Below are positions 54,875 to 63,809 of a DNA stretch of 64,000 nt, one piece after another. The first letter of the stretch is position 1, and every line of letters begins with the position of its first letter. Origin of the DNA: Anaerovirgula multivorans (GTDB lineage: Bacteria; Bacillota; Clostridia; Peptostreptococcales; Natronincolaceae). The DNA lies in the NCBI RefSeq assembly GCF_900188145.1, contig NZ_FZOJ01000001.1:62001-126000 (forward strand), written 5' to 3'. The notes beneath the pieces were generated by a model. It saw only the letters and a list, made by a program, of their open reading frames with translations. It was not told the DNA's origin and made no database searches. The translations under genes were made by a program, and so were the position numbers.

Positions 54875-54993
54875 TCATTAGCATATTTCTATAGTAAAAC
54901 TGATAGTAGTACAGAAATGTACTACTTCACTTTTTGTTGAAAAATATGTATGTTATAATGAATAGGAATTAGCTGAATTGAAGGAGAGATACT

Positions 54994-57618
54994 GTGAAGG
55001 TAATTACTAGTCATATTAACTTAGATTTTGATGGAATCGCTAGTATGGTTGCTTGCTCTAAACTATATCCTGAGGGGATATTAGTTTTCTCAGGAAAGCT
55101 TAATAATGATGTTAAAGAATTTTTTGGTCTTTATAAGAATGTTTTATCAATAAAATCAGCTAATGAAATTGATATCAAAGAAATTAAAGACCTAATCATT
55201 GTAGATACAAATACTGCGAATAGAATAGGTAAATTTAAAGATGCTATGGAAAATCTCAAAACTATTACTATTTTTGATCATCATATGGAAACAGAGCTTT
55301 CAATAAAGCATGCTACTCATAAAACAATAAAGCCCTATGGGTCATGTACAGCGATTTTAGTAGAAGAGATAAGAAGAAATAAAATTGAAATTTCAAGCTT
55401 TGATGCTACTTTGTTTATCTTAGGCATCTATGCTGATACAAATTGCTTAACCTTTACAAGTACTACAGCAGAAGATGTAGAAACAGTAGCTTATTTGTTA
55501 AAAAAAGGAGGGGACTTGAATATTGTAAGTACTTATATTCAAAAATCCCTGACTAACCAACATGATCAATTGTTCCTATCTTTATTATTAAACATGGAGT
55601 CGATAGAAGTAAATAGTTATAAAATTATTATTACAGTCTATTCTCAAGATCATTATCTTGGTGAATTAGGATATATTGCTAACAAAATGCTGGAAATTAA
55701 AGATTGTGATGCTGTATTTCTTATCGTACAAATGGTTAATCGTTGTTATATTGTCGGAAGAAGTTTACATAATAATATTATTATCCCCGACATTCTTGAG
55801 AATTTTAATGGAGCAGGTCATGCAAGTGCAGCATCTGCTGTAGTAAAAGATGGTAATCCTAACGAAATTAGAGATATCTTATTAGATAGTCTATTTCATC
55901 GAATAAAACCTCAGACCACAGCTAAGGATATTATGAATTATCCTGTAAAAACAGTTATAGAGGATATGACGGTGGAGGAAGTAAATAAGATCATGCTGCG
56001 GTATGGTCATACAGGGATGCCTGTAGTAAAAGATAATAAGCTTATTGGAATTATTTCTCGAACAGATGTTGATAAGGCAATACAGCATGGTTTAAGTCAC
56101 GCTCCTGTAAAAGGTTTTATGACCAGAGAGGTTCAAACTATTAATCTCGGTACTTCCATAAATGAAATAAATAATTTACTTGTAAAACATAATATTGGTC
56201 GGTTGCCTGTTGTAGAAAATAATATCATCGTTGGTATCGTTACAAGGACAGATTTGTTAAGAATGCTTCATGGAGAGAAACATCCCTATTGGTATAAAAA
56301 GACCTTTCATGAAACAAAGGATGCTATGAACTGTATTCAAAAATTGGAGGCACTTCCAGAGGACATCTCTCAGCTATTAATTACCACCGGAGCAGCAGGG
56401 GATTTATTAGGTAAAAATGTATTTGTGGTTGGTGGATTTGTAAGAGACTTATTGTTAGAAAAAAAGAATCTAGATATCGATTTGGTAATAGAAGGGGATG
56501 GGATTCTTTTTGCTGAGAAGTTAAATAAAACGTTGGGTGGCAAATTATTATCTCATTCAGAGTTTGGTACCGCTACGATTATATTGGATAATGATACAAC
56601 TTTAGATATTGTTTCTGCTCGACGGGAATATTATGAATACCCAGCTGCTTTACCAAAGGTAGAAAAAAGCTCCCTTTGGAATGACTTGTTTAGAAGGGAT
56701 TTCACAATAAACTGCATGGCAATTCAAATCAATTCTAATGGTTTTGGAAAGCTAATTGATTATTTTGGAGGCTTAGAAGATGTACAAAATAGAAAAATAA
56801 GGGTTCTTCATAATATGAGCTTTATAGAAGATCCTACTAGGATTTTTCGTGCTATTAGATTTGCCTCTAGACTGAATTTTGAAATTGACAGAGAAACAAA
56901 TAATTTTATTATAGAGGCTATTAAAGGGAATATGTTATCGAAGGTTACAGATGATAGAATTCGAGAGGAATTTATTCATATTATAGAGGATGAAAATATC
57001 AGTATGAGTATCTCCCTTATGAATTCCTTAAATATTTTTAAAGCAATGCATTCAAGTTTAATGATTACCGATGATACGATTCACAAACTAAGCAATATTG
57101 ACTCCTCTGCTAAAGAGTTTAGTAGATTTAGTAATGGAAGTATAGATAAACGAGAATTAATAATAACACAGCTTCTACATAATATCCCAATAAATAAACT
57201 ATCTGAGGTTATTTGTAAATTTATTAATTATAGGATCATTATGACTAATGTGGAAATGGCTTTACAGCATAAAGAAAATGTATACAATATCTTAATGAAG
57301 GAAGATGTAGATAAACTTACTCTACATACTATTTTAAGTCAGCATAGTCTAGAGAATCTAATATTTTACTATAATGATTGTCACAACTCATATATAAAGC
57401 ATTATATTATGTATTATATGCTAAATCTAAAAAATGTTAAAATTAGTATAACAGGAAAAGATTTATTAGATCTAAATATCAAACCTGGACCAATTTACAA
57501 GAGAATTCTTGATGAAACTTTAAAAGCAAAGGTGCTAGGAAAAATATATGATAAGACAGATGAAATTCGTTATGCAGTTGAGCTGTATGAAAAAATAAAG
57601 GGGGAAGATGATGTTTAA
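54994..57618 (+). CDS. DHH-CBS-tRNA nucleotidyltransferase fusion
   Basis: The 874-residue protein joins three parts. Residues 1-305 are a DHH/DHHA1 phosphoesterase (HINLDFDGIASM, IVDTNTANRIG, TIFDHHMETE). Residues 310-425 are two CBS domains (MNYPVKTVIEDMTVEE and MTREVQTINLGTSINE). Residues 455-870 are a poly(A) polymerase/CCA-type nucleotidyltransferase (VGGFVRDLLLEKKNLDIDLV, then RRDFTINCMAIQ). Proteins of this design act as A-adding tRNA enzymes in some deep-branching bacteria, with a separate CC-adding enzyme. The GTG start follows GAAGGAGAGA. A weak TATAAT is at 54954. Confidence 0.93.
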   Translation: MKVITSHINLDFDGIASMVACSKLYPEGILVFSGKLNNDVKEFFGLYKNVLSIKSANEIDIKEIKDLIIVDTNTANRIGKFKDAMENLKTITIFDHHMETELSIKHATHKTIKPYGSCTAILVEEIRRNKIEISSFDATLFILGIYADTNCLTFTSTTAEDVETVAYLLKKGGDLNIVSTYIQKSLTNQHDQLFLSLLLNMESIEVNSYKIIITVYSQDHYLGELGYIANKMLEIKDCDAVFLIVQMVNRCYIVGRSLHNNIIIPDILENFNGAGHASAASAVVKDGNPNEIRDILLDSLFHRIKPQTTAKDIMNYPVKTVIEDMTVEEVNKIMLRYGHTGMPVVKDNKLIGIISRTDVDKAIQHGLSHAPVKGFMTREVQTINLGTSINEINNLLVKHNIGRLPVVENNIIVGIVTRTDLLRMLHGEKHPYWYKKTFHETKDAMNCIQKLEALPEDISQLLITTGAAGDLLGKNVFVVGGFVRDLLLEKKNLDIDLVIEGDGILFAEKLNKTLGGKLLSHSEFGTATIILDNDTTLDIVSARREYYEYPAALPKVEKSSLWNDLFRRDFTINCMAIQINSNGFGKLIDYFGGLEDVQNRKIRVLHNMSFIEDPTRIFRAIRFASRLNFEIDRETNNFIIEAIKGNMLSKVTDDRIREEFIHIIEDENISMSISLMNSLNIFKAMHSSLMITDDTIHKLSNIDSSAKEFSRFSNGSIDKRELIITQLLHNIPINKLSEVICKFINYRIIMTNVEMALQHKENVYNILMKEDVDKLTLHTILSQHSLENLIFYYNDCHNSYIKHYIMYYMLNLKNVKISITGKDLLDLNIKPGPIYKRILDETLKAKVLGKIYDKTDEIRYAVELYEKIKGEDDV

Positions 57619-58231
57619 TATTGATATTCCTACTATTCTATTAACATTACCTGGTATATTGATAGCATTAACTGTGCATGAGTTTTCTCATGCCTACAGT
57701 GCTTATTTATTGGGAGATACAACTGCTAAGCAGTATGGCAGATTGACCTTAAATCCACTTTCTCATATAGATATCGTTGGATTTTTAATGCTTATCTTCT
57801 TTAGATTTGGGTGGGCAAAACCAGTTCCTATAAACCCTAATAACTTTTCTAACAGAAAAATGGGTTATTTTTTAGTGTCTATTGCTGGGCCTCTCTCTAA
57901 TGTTATATTAGCAATTATTACGACGCTTATTATGGCGATTGCTATACGGTTACAATTAAATGTTTTTATTTATAATATGTTATACTACGCTATATTCATA
58001 AATTTAGTACTAGCAGTATTTAATTTGTTTCCTATTCCTCCATTAGATGGATCAAAAATACTTTTAGCGGTTCTACCCCATAGTATGGAACAGAAATACT
58101 ACCAATTACAGAAATATTCTTATATTCTTTTACTTGCGCTTGTATATTTTAGAGTAATTAATAAAGTATTATTTCCTATTGTTAACTTCATATTAAATTA
58201 TCTAATGAGCTTTTTATTTTTGATAATATAG
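57608..58231 (+). CDS. Site-2-type membrane metalloprotease (M50)
   Basis: The 207-residue, multi-pass protein has the zinc motif HEFSHAYSAYLLGD (about residues 21-34) and the second ligand region NLFPIPPLDGSKI (about 138-150). It belongs to the small YwhC/YdhI-type group without a PDZ domain. The substrate is unknown. It overlaps the fusion gene by 11 nt and precedes scpA by 10 nt. This M50-scpA-scpB order is conserved in clostridia. Confidence 0.93.
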   Translation: MMFNIDIPTILLTLPGILIALTVHEFSHAYSAYLLGDTTAKQYGRLTLNPLSHIDIVGFLMLIFFRFGWAKPVPINPNNFSNRKMGYFLVSIAGPLSNVILAIITTLIMAIAIRLQLNVFIYNMLYYAIFINLVLAVFNLFPIPPLDGSKILLAVLPHSMEQKYYQLQKYSYILLLALVYFRVINKVLFPIVNFILNYLMSFLFLII

Positions 58232-58241
58232 GAGGTCAACA

Positions 58242-58982
58242 ATGGCATACACAATTAAAATTGAAGCCTTTGAAGGGCCCTTTGACTTATTATTTCATCT
58301 TATAGAAAAAAATGAGATTGATATTTATGATATTCCTATAAATGATATTACTGAGCAATACCTTCATTATATTTATGAAATGGAAAAACTAGATTTAGAT
58401 GTTACCAGTGAATTTTTAGTAATGGCAGCAACTTTAATCGAAATAAAGTCTAAAATGTTATTACCAAAAGATGTATTCGTAGAAGAAGGAATAGAGGTCG
58501 AAGATATTGATCCCAGGGATGAATTGGTAAGGAAACTATTAGAATATAAAAAATATAAAGCTGTAACGGAGGAATTTAAGAAAAGAGAAGGATTATATAA
58601 TAGAATCTACTTTAAGGCAAAAGAAGAGATTATTTTTGAAAGCCATGATCATGATAAAATACTTGACAATCTTGAAATAAATGACTTAATCAATGCTTTT
58701 AATAAGTTACTAAAGGATACTAGCAAAAAAATTCAAGATCCCTATTATAATATTAGAGAAATCGAACGGGAACCAGTCTCAATAGAAGATAAATTAGTTG
58801 ATATTTTAAATATATTAAATCATAAAAAAAAGATTACTTTTCAGAGCATATTTACATCAATAGCAGATAAATTAGAGGTTGTAGTTACCTTTTTGGCCCT
58901 ACTAGAGTTAATGAAAGTAAAAAAAATAAAAGTTATTCAAGAAAAATGTTTTGATGGTATAATGATAGAATTAGTAGATTAA
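58242..58982 (+). CDS. scpA: Segregation and condensation protein A
   Basis: The 246-residue kleisin begins YTIKIEAFEGPFDLLFHLIE and contains NEIDIYDIPINDITEQYLHY, the typical ScpA N-terminus. It ends in a winged helix (FLALLELMKVKKIKVIQE). It bridges the SMC dimer for chromosome organisation. scpB follows 40 nt downstream. Confidence 0.96.
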   Translation: MAYTIKIEAFEGPFDLLFHLIEKNEIDIYDIPINDITEQYLHYIYEMEKLDLDVTSEFLVMAATLIEIKSKMLLPKDVFVEEGIEVEDIDPRDELVRKLLEYKKYKAVTEEFKKREGLYNRIYFKAKEEIIFESHDHDKILDNLEINDLINAFNKLLKDTSKKIQDPYYNIREIEREPVSIEDKLVDILNILNHKKKITFQSIFTSIADKLEVVVTFLALLELMKVKKIKVIQEKCFDGIMIELVD

Positions 58983-59022
58983 AAAGCCTATAGTTTAATA
59001 ATAGTTTTGAGGTGTAATAATA

Positions 59023-59586
59023 ATGGACAAAGATGAAATTAAATCAGTATTAGAAGCTATTCTTTTTGTATGGTCTGAACCCATATCTGTTAAGGAACTA
59101 AGTAAAGCCCTAGCTGTTGATGTTAAGAATATTAATAATGTTCTTGAAGAAATGATAAACGAGTATAATTTTGGTAAACGAGGTCTTCAAATCATTAAAA
59201 TGAATGATCATTACCAACTATCAACTAGACCAGAGCACTATTCCTATATACAAAAACTCGTAGAACCCAAGCAAAACAAAGGATTAACTCAAGCTGCTTT
59301 AGAAACTTTAGCTATTATTGCTTATAAACAGCCTATTACCAAGATAGAAATCGAAGAGATTCGCGGGGTTAAATGTGATAAAGCAATTAGTACTTTGCAG
59401 GAAAAGAATTTGATAGAAGAGCAGGGAAGACTAGAAAAGATTGGTAGACCAATCATATATGGTACAACTTTAAGCTTTTTAAAAACCTTTGGATTAAAAT
59501 CGATTGAAGATCTCCCTGATATTAGTGAATTTAAATTATTAACACAGGAAACCAATGATATCAAGCATATTTTTACTAAAGGATAG
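59023..59586 (+). CDS. scpB: Segregation and condensation protein B
   Basis: The 187-residue protein has two winged helices, with IKSVLEAILFVWSEPISVKE at the start and LTQAALETLAIIAYKQPITK in the second. A further signature is EIRGVKCDKAISTLQEKNLI. Dimers bind ScpA in the SMC complex. A strong terminator follows. Confidence 0.96.
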   Translation: MDKDEIKSVLEAILFVWSEPISVKELSKALAVDVKNINNVLEEMINEYNFGKRGLQIIKMNDHYQLSTRPEHYSYIQKLVEPKQNKGLTQAALETLAIIAYKQPITKIEIEEIRGVKCDKAISTLQEKNLIEEQGRLEKIGRPIIYGTTLSFLKTFGLKSIEDLPDISEFKLLTQETNDIKHIFTKG

Positions 59587-59596
59587 TTCAAATGAG

Positions 59597-59640
59597 AAAG
59601 CTGCTTTTTAATAGATTTATTAAAAAGCAGCTTTTTTTAT
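59597..59640 (+). terminator. Terminator after scpB
   Basis: A perfect 17-bp stem (59597-59613 with 59618-59634) with a 4-nt loop and a T run; the most stable terminator seen in the window. Confidence 0.96.
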
Positions 59641-59749
59641 TAGAGAGAAATAGATCTTTTACTATTTTATATAAATAAACTTTATAAAATAGTCTATTAT
59701 CAGTAAAAATGGAAAAAATAGTAATAGTTCAGTTATGAGGTGATTTCCT

Positions 59750-60406
59750 TTGGTATTTAATTATTTTATTTTCGCAATAGTTCTTCTAATGGGTCTTATC
59801 GTTGTATTATCTTTTTTAAATATAAAAATAGAAGTAAGAGTCATCAGAGAAGATAACAATGATGAGGTTAATGTGTCTATTTCTTTATTAAACGACTTAT
59901 TGAAATATAGAATGGTCATTCCTTTTATAGATATATTCAATGGCTATAATAATTTGCTAAAAGCTCATATGCATGGTCAAGCTGAAGTGGGGGATGATAA
60001 TGCCCTCGCTGATCATGCTGAAGAGAAGGGCTTTAATCTAAATGAAATGAAAATATTGATTGAAAAAGCAGAGGTTTTATATAGGAACTATCACAATATT
60101 ATTAGTTATGTTATGAAAAAAATTATAATTAGCAAAGTACAATGGGAGACAAAAATAGGTGTAGAGGATGCTGCCGGTACAGCTATCCTTACAGGAGCTT
60201 TATGGGGAATAAAATCGTCTATTATACTATTTTTTAAAAATAAATTTAACTTGAACAATATTTATGTCAACGTAACTCCCTATTATGTTTCAAAAAAATT
60301 TGCTATGACTTTTAACTGTATAGTGACTTTAAAAATAGGATATATTATAAATACAGGTATAAAATTATTCTTAATAAAAATTAGAGGTGGTGATAAATTT
60401 GAATGA
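59750..60406 (+). CDS. DUF2953 protein
   Basis: The 218-residue protein has an N-terminal membrane helix (YFIFAIVLLMGLIVVLSFLN), a middle soluble part, and the DUF2953 segment KVQWETKIGVEDAAGTAILT followed by GALWGIKSSI. The family is found mainly in sporeformers, next to ytfJ (as ytfI in B. subtilis). No activity is known. TTG start behind GAGGTGATTTCC. It overlaps the ytfJ-type gene. Confidence 0.9.
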   Translation: MVFNYFIFAIVLLMGLIVVLSFLNIKIEVRVIREDNNDEVNVSISLLNDLLKYRMVIPFIDIFNGYNNLLKAHMHGQAEVGDDNALADHAEEKGFNLNEMKILIEKAEVLYRNYHNIISYVMKKIIISKVQWETKIGVEDAAGTAILTGALWGIKSSIILFFKNKFNLNNIYVNVTPYYVSKKFAMTFNCIVTLKIGYIINTGIKLFLIKIRGGDKFE

Positions 60407-60845
60407 TCATCCAATTGAAGCATTAATGAAGACAACGATGGAAAGTATCAAAGAAATGGTTGATGTTAACACTATTGTAGGTGACGCCGTTGAAACACCA
60501 GATGGTACAGTAATCATACCTATATCTAAGGTTTCCTTTGGGTTTGCATCTGGTGGTGGAGATTATATAAGTAATACTAAGCCAGAAAATAACAAAGAAG
60601 AAAATAGTGAACCCAAACAAGAAAAGCTTCCTTTCGCAGGGGGTGCAGGAGCCGGTGTCTCTGTGCAACCAGTTGCATTTATGGTTGTAGGCAATGGACA
60701 AATTAAGCTTATGCCCGTAGATCAAAGGGCAAATATGATTGATAATTTGATAAATACTACACCAAAAGTAATAAATAGTATTCAAAATATGTTCAATAAA
60801 AAACATAAAGGTAATGATCAGGATCATATAATTACTTATGAATAG
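60399..60845 (+). CDS. ytfJ: GerW/YtfJ-family sporulation protein
   Basis: TTG 60399 is preferred, behind AGAGGTGGTGA; GTG 60387 lies inside that site. The protein of about 148 residues has the GerW pattern: HPIEALMKTTMESIKEMVDV, VIIPISKVSFGFASGGGDY, then AGGAGAGVSVQPVAFMVVGN. Bacillus GerW is needed for spore germination with L-alanine. The gene is coupled to the DUF2953 gene by overlap. Confidence 0.94.
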   Translation: MNDHPIEALMKTTMESIKEMVDVNTIVGDAVETPDGTVIIPISKVSFGFASGGGDYISNTKPENNKEENSEPKQEKLPFAGGAGAGVSVQPVAFMVVGNGQIKLMPVDQRANMIDNLINTTPKVINSIQNMFNKKHKGNDQDHIITYE

Positions 60846-60870
60846 AGGATATAGCTGTCCTCTATTTTCA
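60841..60870 (+). terminator. Terminator after ytfJ
   Basis: AATAGAGGA/TCCTCTATT with an 8-nt loop, followed by TTTTCA; the stop codon of ytfJ is in the stem. Confidence 0.75.
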
Positions 60871-60883
60871 TATTGTTAGAAAT

Positions 60884-60912
60884 TTGAAACTTATAGAGGA
60901 TGAGAGTATAAT
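60884..60912 (+). promoter_or_regulatory. SigA-type promoter of the MazG-like gene
   Basis: TTGAAA, a 17-nt spacer and TATAAT lie 35 nt before the ATG, between a terminator and the gene. Confidence 0.85.
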
Positions 60913-60946
60913 AGTACTTAGATACTATTAAATAAGGGGGAAAAAT

Positions 60947-61357
60947 ATGGATCTTAGAGAAGCAATCGAAAAGATATGGAATAATAGAAAGTATAATACC
61001 AATGACCCTAAAACCGCTATTAGTCATTTGAATGAAGAAGTAGCCGAATCTCTAAAAGCGCTAATGAAGGGTGATGTAGACAAAGCCAAACGTGAATTAC
61101 AGGATGCCATGTCTTGTTTATTTATAGCAATGAAAGTCTTAGATGTCGATGCTGTTGATGCTGTTAACAAACAAGTTGAACAAATGAAAAAAAGAAATAC
61201 TAAAATTATGATATTTAAAAATGATAAAGTGGAAATATATGTAGATGGAGTATTAAAGGGTGGATGGTCCATCTGGAGTACAGAAGATATTAAAGAAGCA
61301 GAAAAGCTCGCTAAAGAATTTGGCTGTGAAATAAAACATGAATTTAATGAAGCGTAA
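60947..61357 (+). CDS. MazG-like protein
   Basis: Residues 1-85 resemble a MazG-like NTP pyrophosphohydrolase helical domain. A conserved acidic pattern is visible (HLNEEVAESLKALMKGDVDK and ELQDAMSCLFIAMKVLDV) that would bind magnesium. The last 50 residues form a small unrelated domain (VEIYVDGVLKGGWSIWSTED). The whole is 136 residues. Loss of some acidic residues cannot be judged by eye, so catalytic activity is unproven. It has its own promoter and terminator. ATG behind AAGGGGGAAAA. Confidence 0.8.
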   Translation: MDLREAIEKIWNNRKYNTNDPKTAISHLNEEVAESLKALMKGDVDKAKRELQDAMSCLFIAMKVLDVDAVDAVNKQVEQMKKRNTKIMIFKNDKVEIYVDGVLKGGWSIWSTEDIKEAEKLAKEFGCEIKHEFNEA

Positions 61358-61393
61358 AATGATAAGTAGATAATTTTACTTATCATTTTTTTT
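61356..61393 (+). terminator. Terminator after the MazG-like gene
   Basis: AAAATGATAAGTA/TACTTATCATTTT, 13 bp, with an 8-nt loop and a T run. Confidence 0.92.
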
Positions 61394-61503
61394 ATTGCAC
61401 TCTGTGAAAGTGACTGACACCAAATCAAAGATTTGGGTCATCTATTTTGTATTTATATAAGTAACTAACCGAAAATCAAGGATTATACTCTGTATAAGAA
61501 TGA
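61394..61503 (-). repeat. Dispersed intergenic repeat, copy 6 (inverted) plus a degenerate unit
   Basis: Read on the minus strand: TAGATGACCCAAATC, TTTGATTTGG, TGTCAGTCACTTTCACAGAG and TGCAA, almost identical to the copy at 27055. A degenerate unit follows at 61457-61503 with AACCGAAAATCAAGGATT and ACTCTGTATAAG. It lies between two genes with their own signals. Confidence 0.72.
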
Positions 61504-61572
61504 TTTTACCTCCTTTTGTTTATAATAATCTACGTACAGCATTTTTACTAAAAGGAAATGAGGTAAAAGTAT

Positions 61573-62682
61573 ATGTTAAAAAAAGTTGTAGGTTTTTTAT
61601 TAATCATTTTCTGTATAACCCTAGTCTTATCTCCACCTGTGTTTGCTGAAGAAATTCATACAACTGGCAAGGCTAATATCGTGATAGATGTAGCTACTGG
61701 AAGAATATTGCATGAAAAAAATATCCATGAAAAATTGCCCATGGCCAGTACTACTAAAATTATGACGGCTTTATTAGCGATTGAAAATATGCCTCTTGAT
61801 AAAAAAGTGAAAATTCATCCAGAAGCTGAAGGAGTAGAAGGATCATCAATTTATCTTAAGGCTAATGAGAAAATAAAAATGATTGACCTGCTCTATGGAT
61901 TGATGTTAAGATCTGGAAATGATGTTGCAACTGCTATTGCTTATGAAGTTAGTGGATCTGTAGAAGAATTTGCTAAGCTTATGAATCTACGAGCAAAGGA
62001 ATTAGGAGCAAACAATACCAATTTTGTTAATCCCCATGGCCTATCACATAATGATCATTATACAACAGCTTATGATTTAGCTATTATCACAAGAGAAGCA
62101 TTAAGAAATCCCACCTTCAAAGAAGTAGTGAAAACAAAATTTTGGTTAGCTGAACGTGATGGTTACCAACATTTCACCAATAAGAATAAGATATTGAATA
62201 TATGCGAAGGGGGAGATGGTGTTAAAACAGGCTATACAATAAAGGCTGGCAGGTGCCTGGTTGCTTCAGCTACTAGAAATAACATGCAATTTATAGCCGT
62301 TACGTTAAATGATGGAGATTGGTTTAATACAACCAATAAGTTATTAGATTATTCCTTTAATCAATATAAACCCTATACAGTTTTTAAGGCGCAGGACTTA
62401 ATCAAAACCATAATGGTTAAGAATGGCGTCAAGACCACTATGTATTTAGAAGCGGCTAAAGAATTAATTGTTCCGATCCAAGAGGAAGAAGAAGGTAAAA
62501 TATTATCTATCATACAAGCCCCTGAGACCGTCTCTGCTCCGGTGATCAAGGGCCAAAGAATTGGAAAAATTTCAACTTATCTAGATGGTGAGCTTATCAA
62601 TAGTACCTATCTTTTAGCAAAGGAAGATATAGAACGATTAACTACAAAGGATAAGTTTTTAAGATTTTTCAAATTTAAGTGA
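61573..62682 (+). CDS. D-alanyl-D-alanine carboxypeptidase, DacF type (second copy)
   Basis: The 369-residue protein has a signal peptide (residues 1-25, ending VFAEE) and the motifs STTK (MASTTKIMTALLAIE), SGN (LRSGNDVATAIAYE) and KTG (GVKTGYTIKAGRCLV). A beta-sandwich domain and an amphipathic C-terminal tail (KDKFLRFFKFK) follow. It shares the design of the dacF product at 53711. Two such genes suggest separate vegetative and spore uses, which I cannot assign from sequence. ATG behind AAATGAGGTAA. Confidence 0.94.
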   Translation: MLKKVVGFLLIIFCITLVLSPPVFAEEIHTTGKANIVIDVATGRILHEKNIHEKLPMASTTKIMTALLAIENMPLDKKVKIHPEAEGVEGSSIYLKANEKIKMIDLLYGLMLRSGNDVATAIAYEVSGSVEEFAKLMNLRAKELGANNTNFVNPHGLSHNDHYTTAYDLAIITREALRNPTFKEVVKTKFWLAERDGYQHFTNKNKILNICEGGDGVKTGYTIKAGRCLVASATRNNMQFIAVTLNDGDWFNTTNKLLDYSFNQYKPYTVFKAQDLIKTIMVKNGVKTTMYLEAAKELIVPIQEEEEGKILSIIQAPETVSAPVIKGQRIGKISTYLDGELINSTYLLAKEDIERLTTKDKFLRFFKFK

Positions 62683-62729
62683 CAATATTTATTATTTATT
62701 ATACATTATCATAGATTCATTTATTAAAT

Positions 62730-62773
62730 AAGAAAAAAAGTGATAGCTTATAAAAGCTGTCGCTTTTTTCTTA
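62730..62773 (+). terminator. Terminator after the second dacF
   Basis: A long stem GAAAAAAAGTGATAGCTT with AAGCTGTCGCTTTTTTC (two G-U pairs) and an ATAA loop; the T-rich arm gives a bidirectional look. Confidence 0.88.
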
Positions 62774-62857
62774 TGTTATATAAAAACATTGTAACAAAAA
62801 TTGTTAAAATAAATATTCTAATATTATAGTGATTTTAAGGATAAAAGGAGGCAGATT

Positions 62858-63790
62858 ATGAACAACCATCGATGGCGGTGTATTGATGCTGGTAGTGAAT
62901 ATTGCCCTTGTTACTTAGCTGAGACAATGGACTGTATTACCTGTTCTCATTTGAAAGGAAAAGAATTTTGTGATTGTGATTGGAGAGGTATATGTATATA
63001 TCAAGCTTATATCTTTGAAGGCAATAAGAAAAAGGACCCCAGAATGAGTTTACAGGTTGAGGTTGCAGAGATAAGAAAACTAGATGAAAATATATTGGAA
63101 TTAACCATAAAAGTTCCTCATACATTAGCTAGGCAACTCAATCAACCAGGCTCCTATATTTTTATACGAAATAAAAATTTCAATCAGTATTTTGATATAC
63201 CTATATCTATTATGCAAGCCGATACAAGAAATGATTTAATAAAAATAGCTGTAGAGGTTCATGGGATAAAGACAAAAACAATAAAGTCTATTAATGATCA
63301 ATTACTGATACGAGGGCCCTATTGGAATGGTATCTTTGGACTGGATCATCTAAAGCAGGTTCAGAATAGCAAATGTTTAGTAGCAGTGCGCGGTATTGCA
63401 CAAGCTCCAGCAGTACTAGTAATTAAGCATTTGTTGAAAAATAACAATTCCGTCGATTTAATAATTGATAAGACTTCAACCAGTTATAATTTTATAGCGG
63501 AATATTGTAATATACAGGAAGTAAAGGAATGTAACCTTTATGAAGCTGAAGGACTAGAATTTCTCAACAGACAAATATCTTCTAAAGATTATGAACTGAT
63601 TTTTTTAGGCACTTCTGACTATTTACGAGAAAAAGTGTTTTTGTCTATTGAGAATATAAAGAACTTCAGAATCGTAACGACTAATAATAATGAAATCTGT
63701 TGTGGCGAAGGGATTTGCGGCTCATGTACGAATCATGATATAAATGGAATCCCGATTCGAACATGTAAGGCTCAGATGATAACAAACTAG
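62858..63790 (+). CDS. FAD/NAD(P)-binding electron-transfer protein with [2Fe-2S] cluster
   Basis: The 310-residue protein starts with a cysteine-rich segment (nine Cys within residues 8-47, such as CPCYLAETMDCITC and CDCDWRGIC). A ferredoxin-reductase-like FAD domain follows (about residues 65-160), then an NAD-binding domain. The C-terminal [2Fe-2S] motif CCGEGICGSC plus a last Cys in RTCKAQM is like that of the dihydroorotate dehydrogenase electron-transfer subunit PyrK. No pyr genes are adjacent. It probably passes electrons to or from the flavoprotein encoded 19 nt downstream. Confidence 0.87.
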   Translation: MNNHRWRCIDAGSEYCPCYLAETMDCITCSHLKGKEFCDCDWRGICIYQAYIFEGNKKKDPRMSLQVEVAEIRKLDENILELTIKVPHTLARQLNQPGSYIFIRNKNFNQYFDIPISIMQADTRNDLIKIAVEVHGIKTKTIKSINDQLLIRGPYWNGIFGLDHLKQVQNSKCLVAVRGIAQAPAVLVIKHLLKNNNSVDLIIDKTSTSYNFIAEYCNIQEVKECNLYEAEGLEFLNRQISSKDYELIFLGTSDYLREKVFLSIENIKNFRIVTTNNNEICCGEGICGSCTNHDINGIPIRTCKAQMITN

Positions 63791-63809
63791 AATTAGGGGG
63801 GGATTTCTT

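Noticed and set aside
60423..61428. Minus-strand ORFs over ytfJ and the MazG-like gene
   Set aside because: The plus-strand genes have recognised families, a promoter and terminators; the opposite frames do not.
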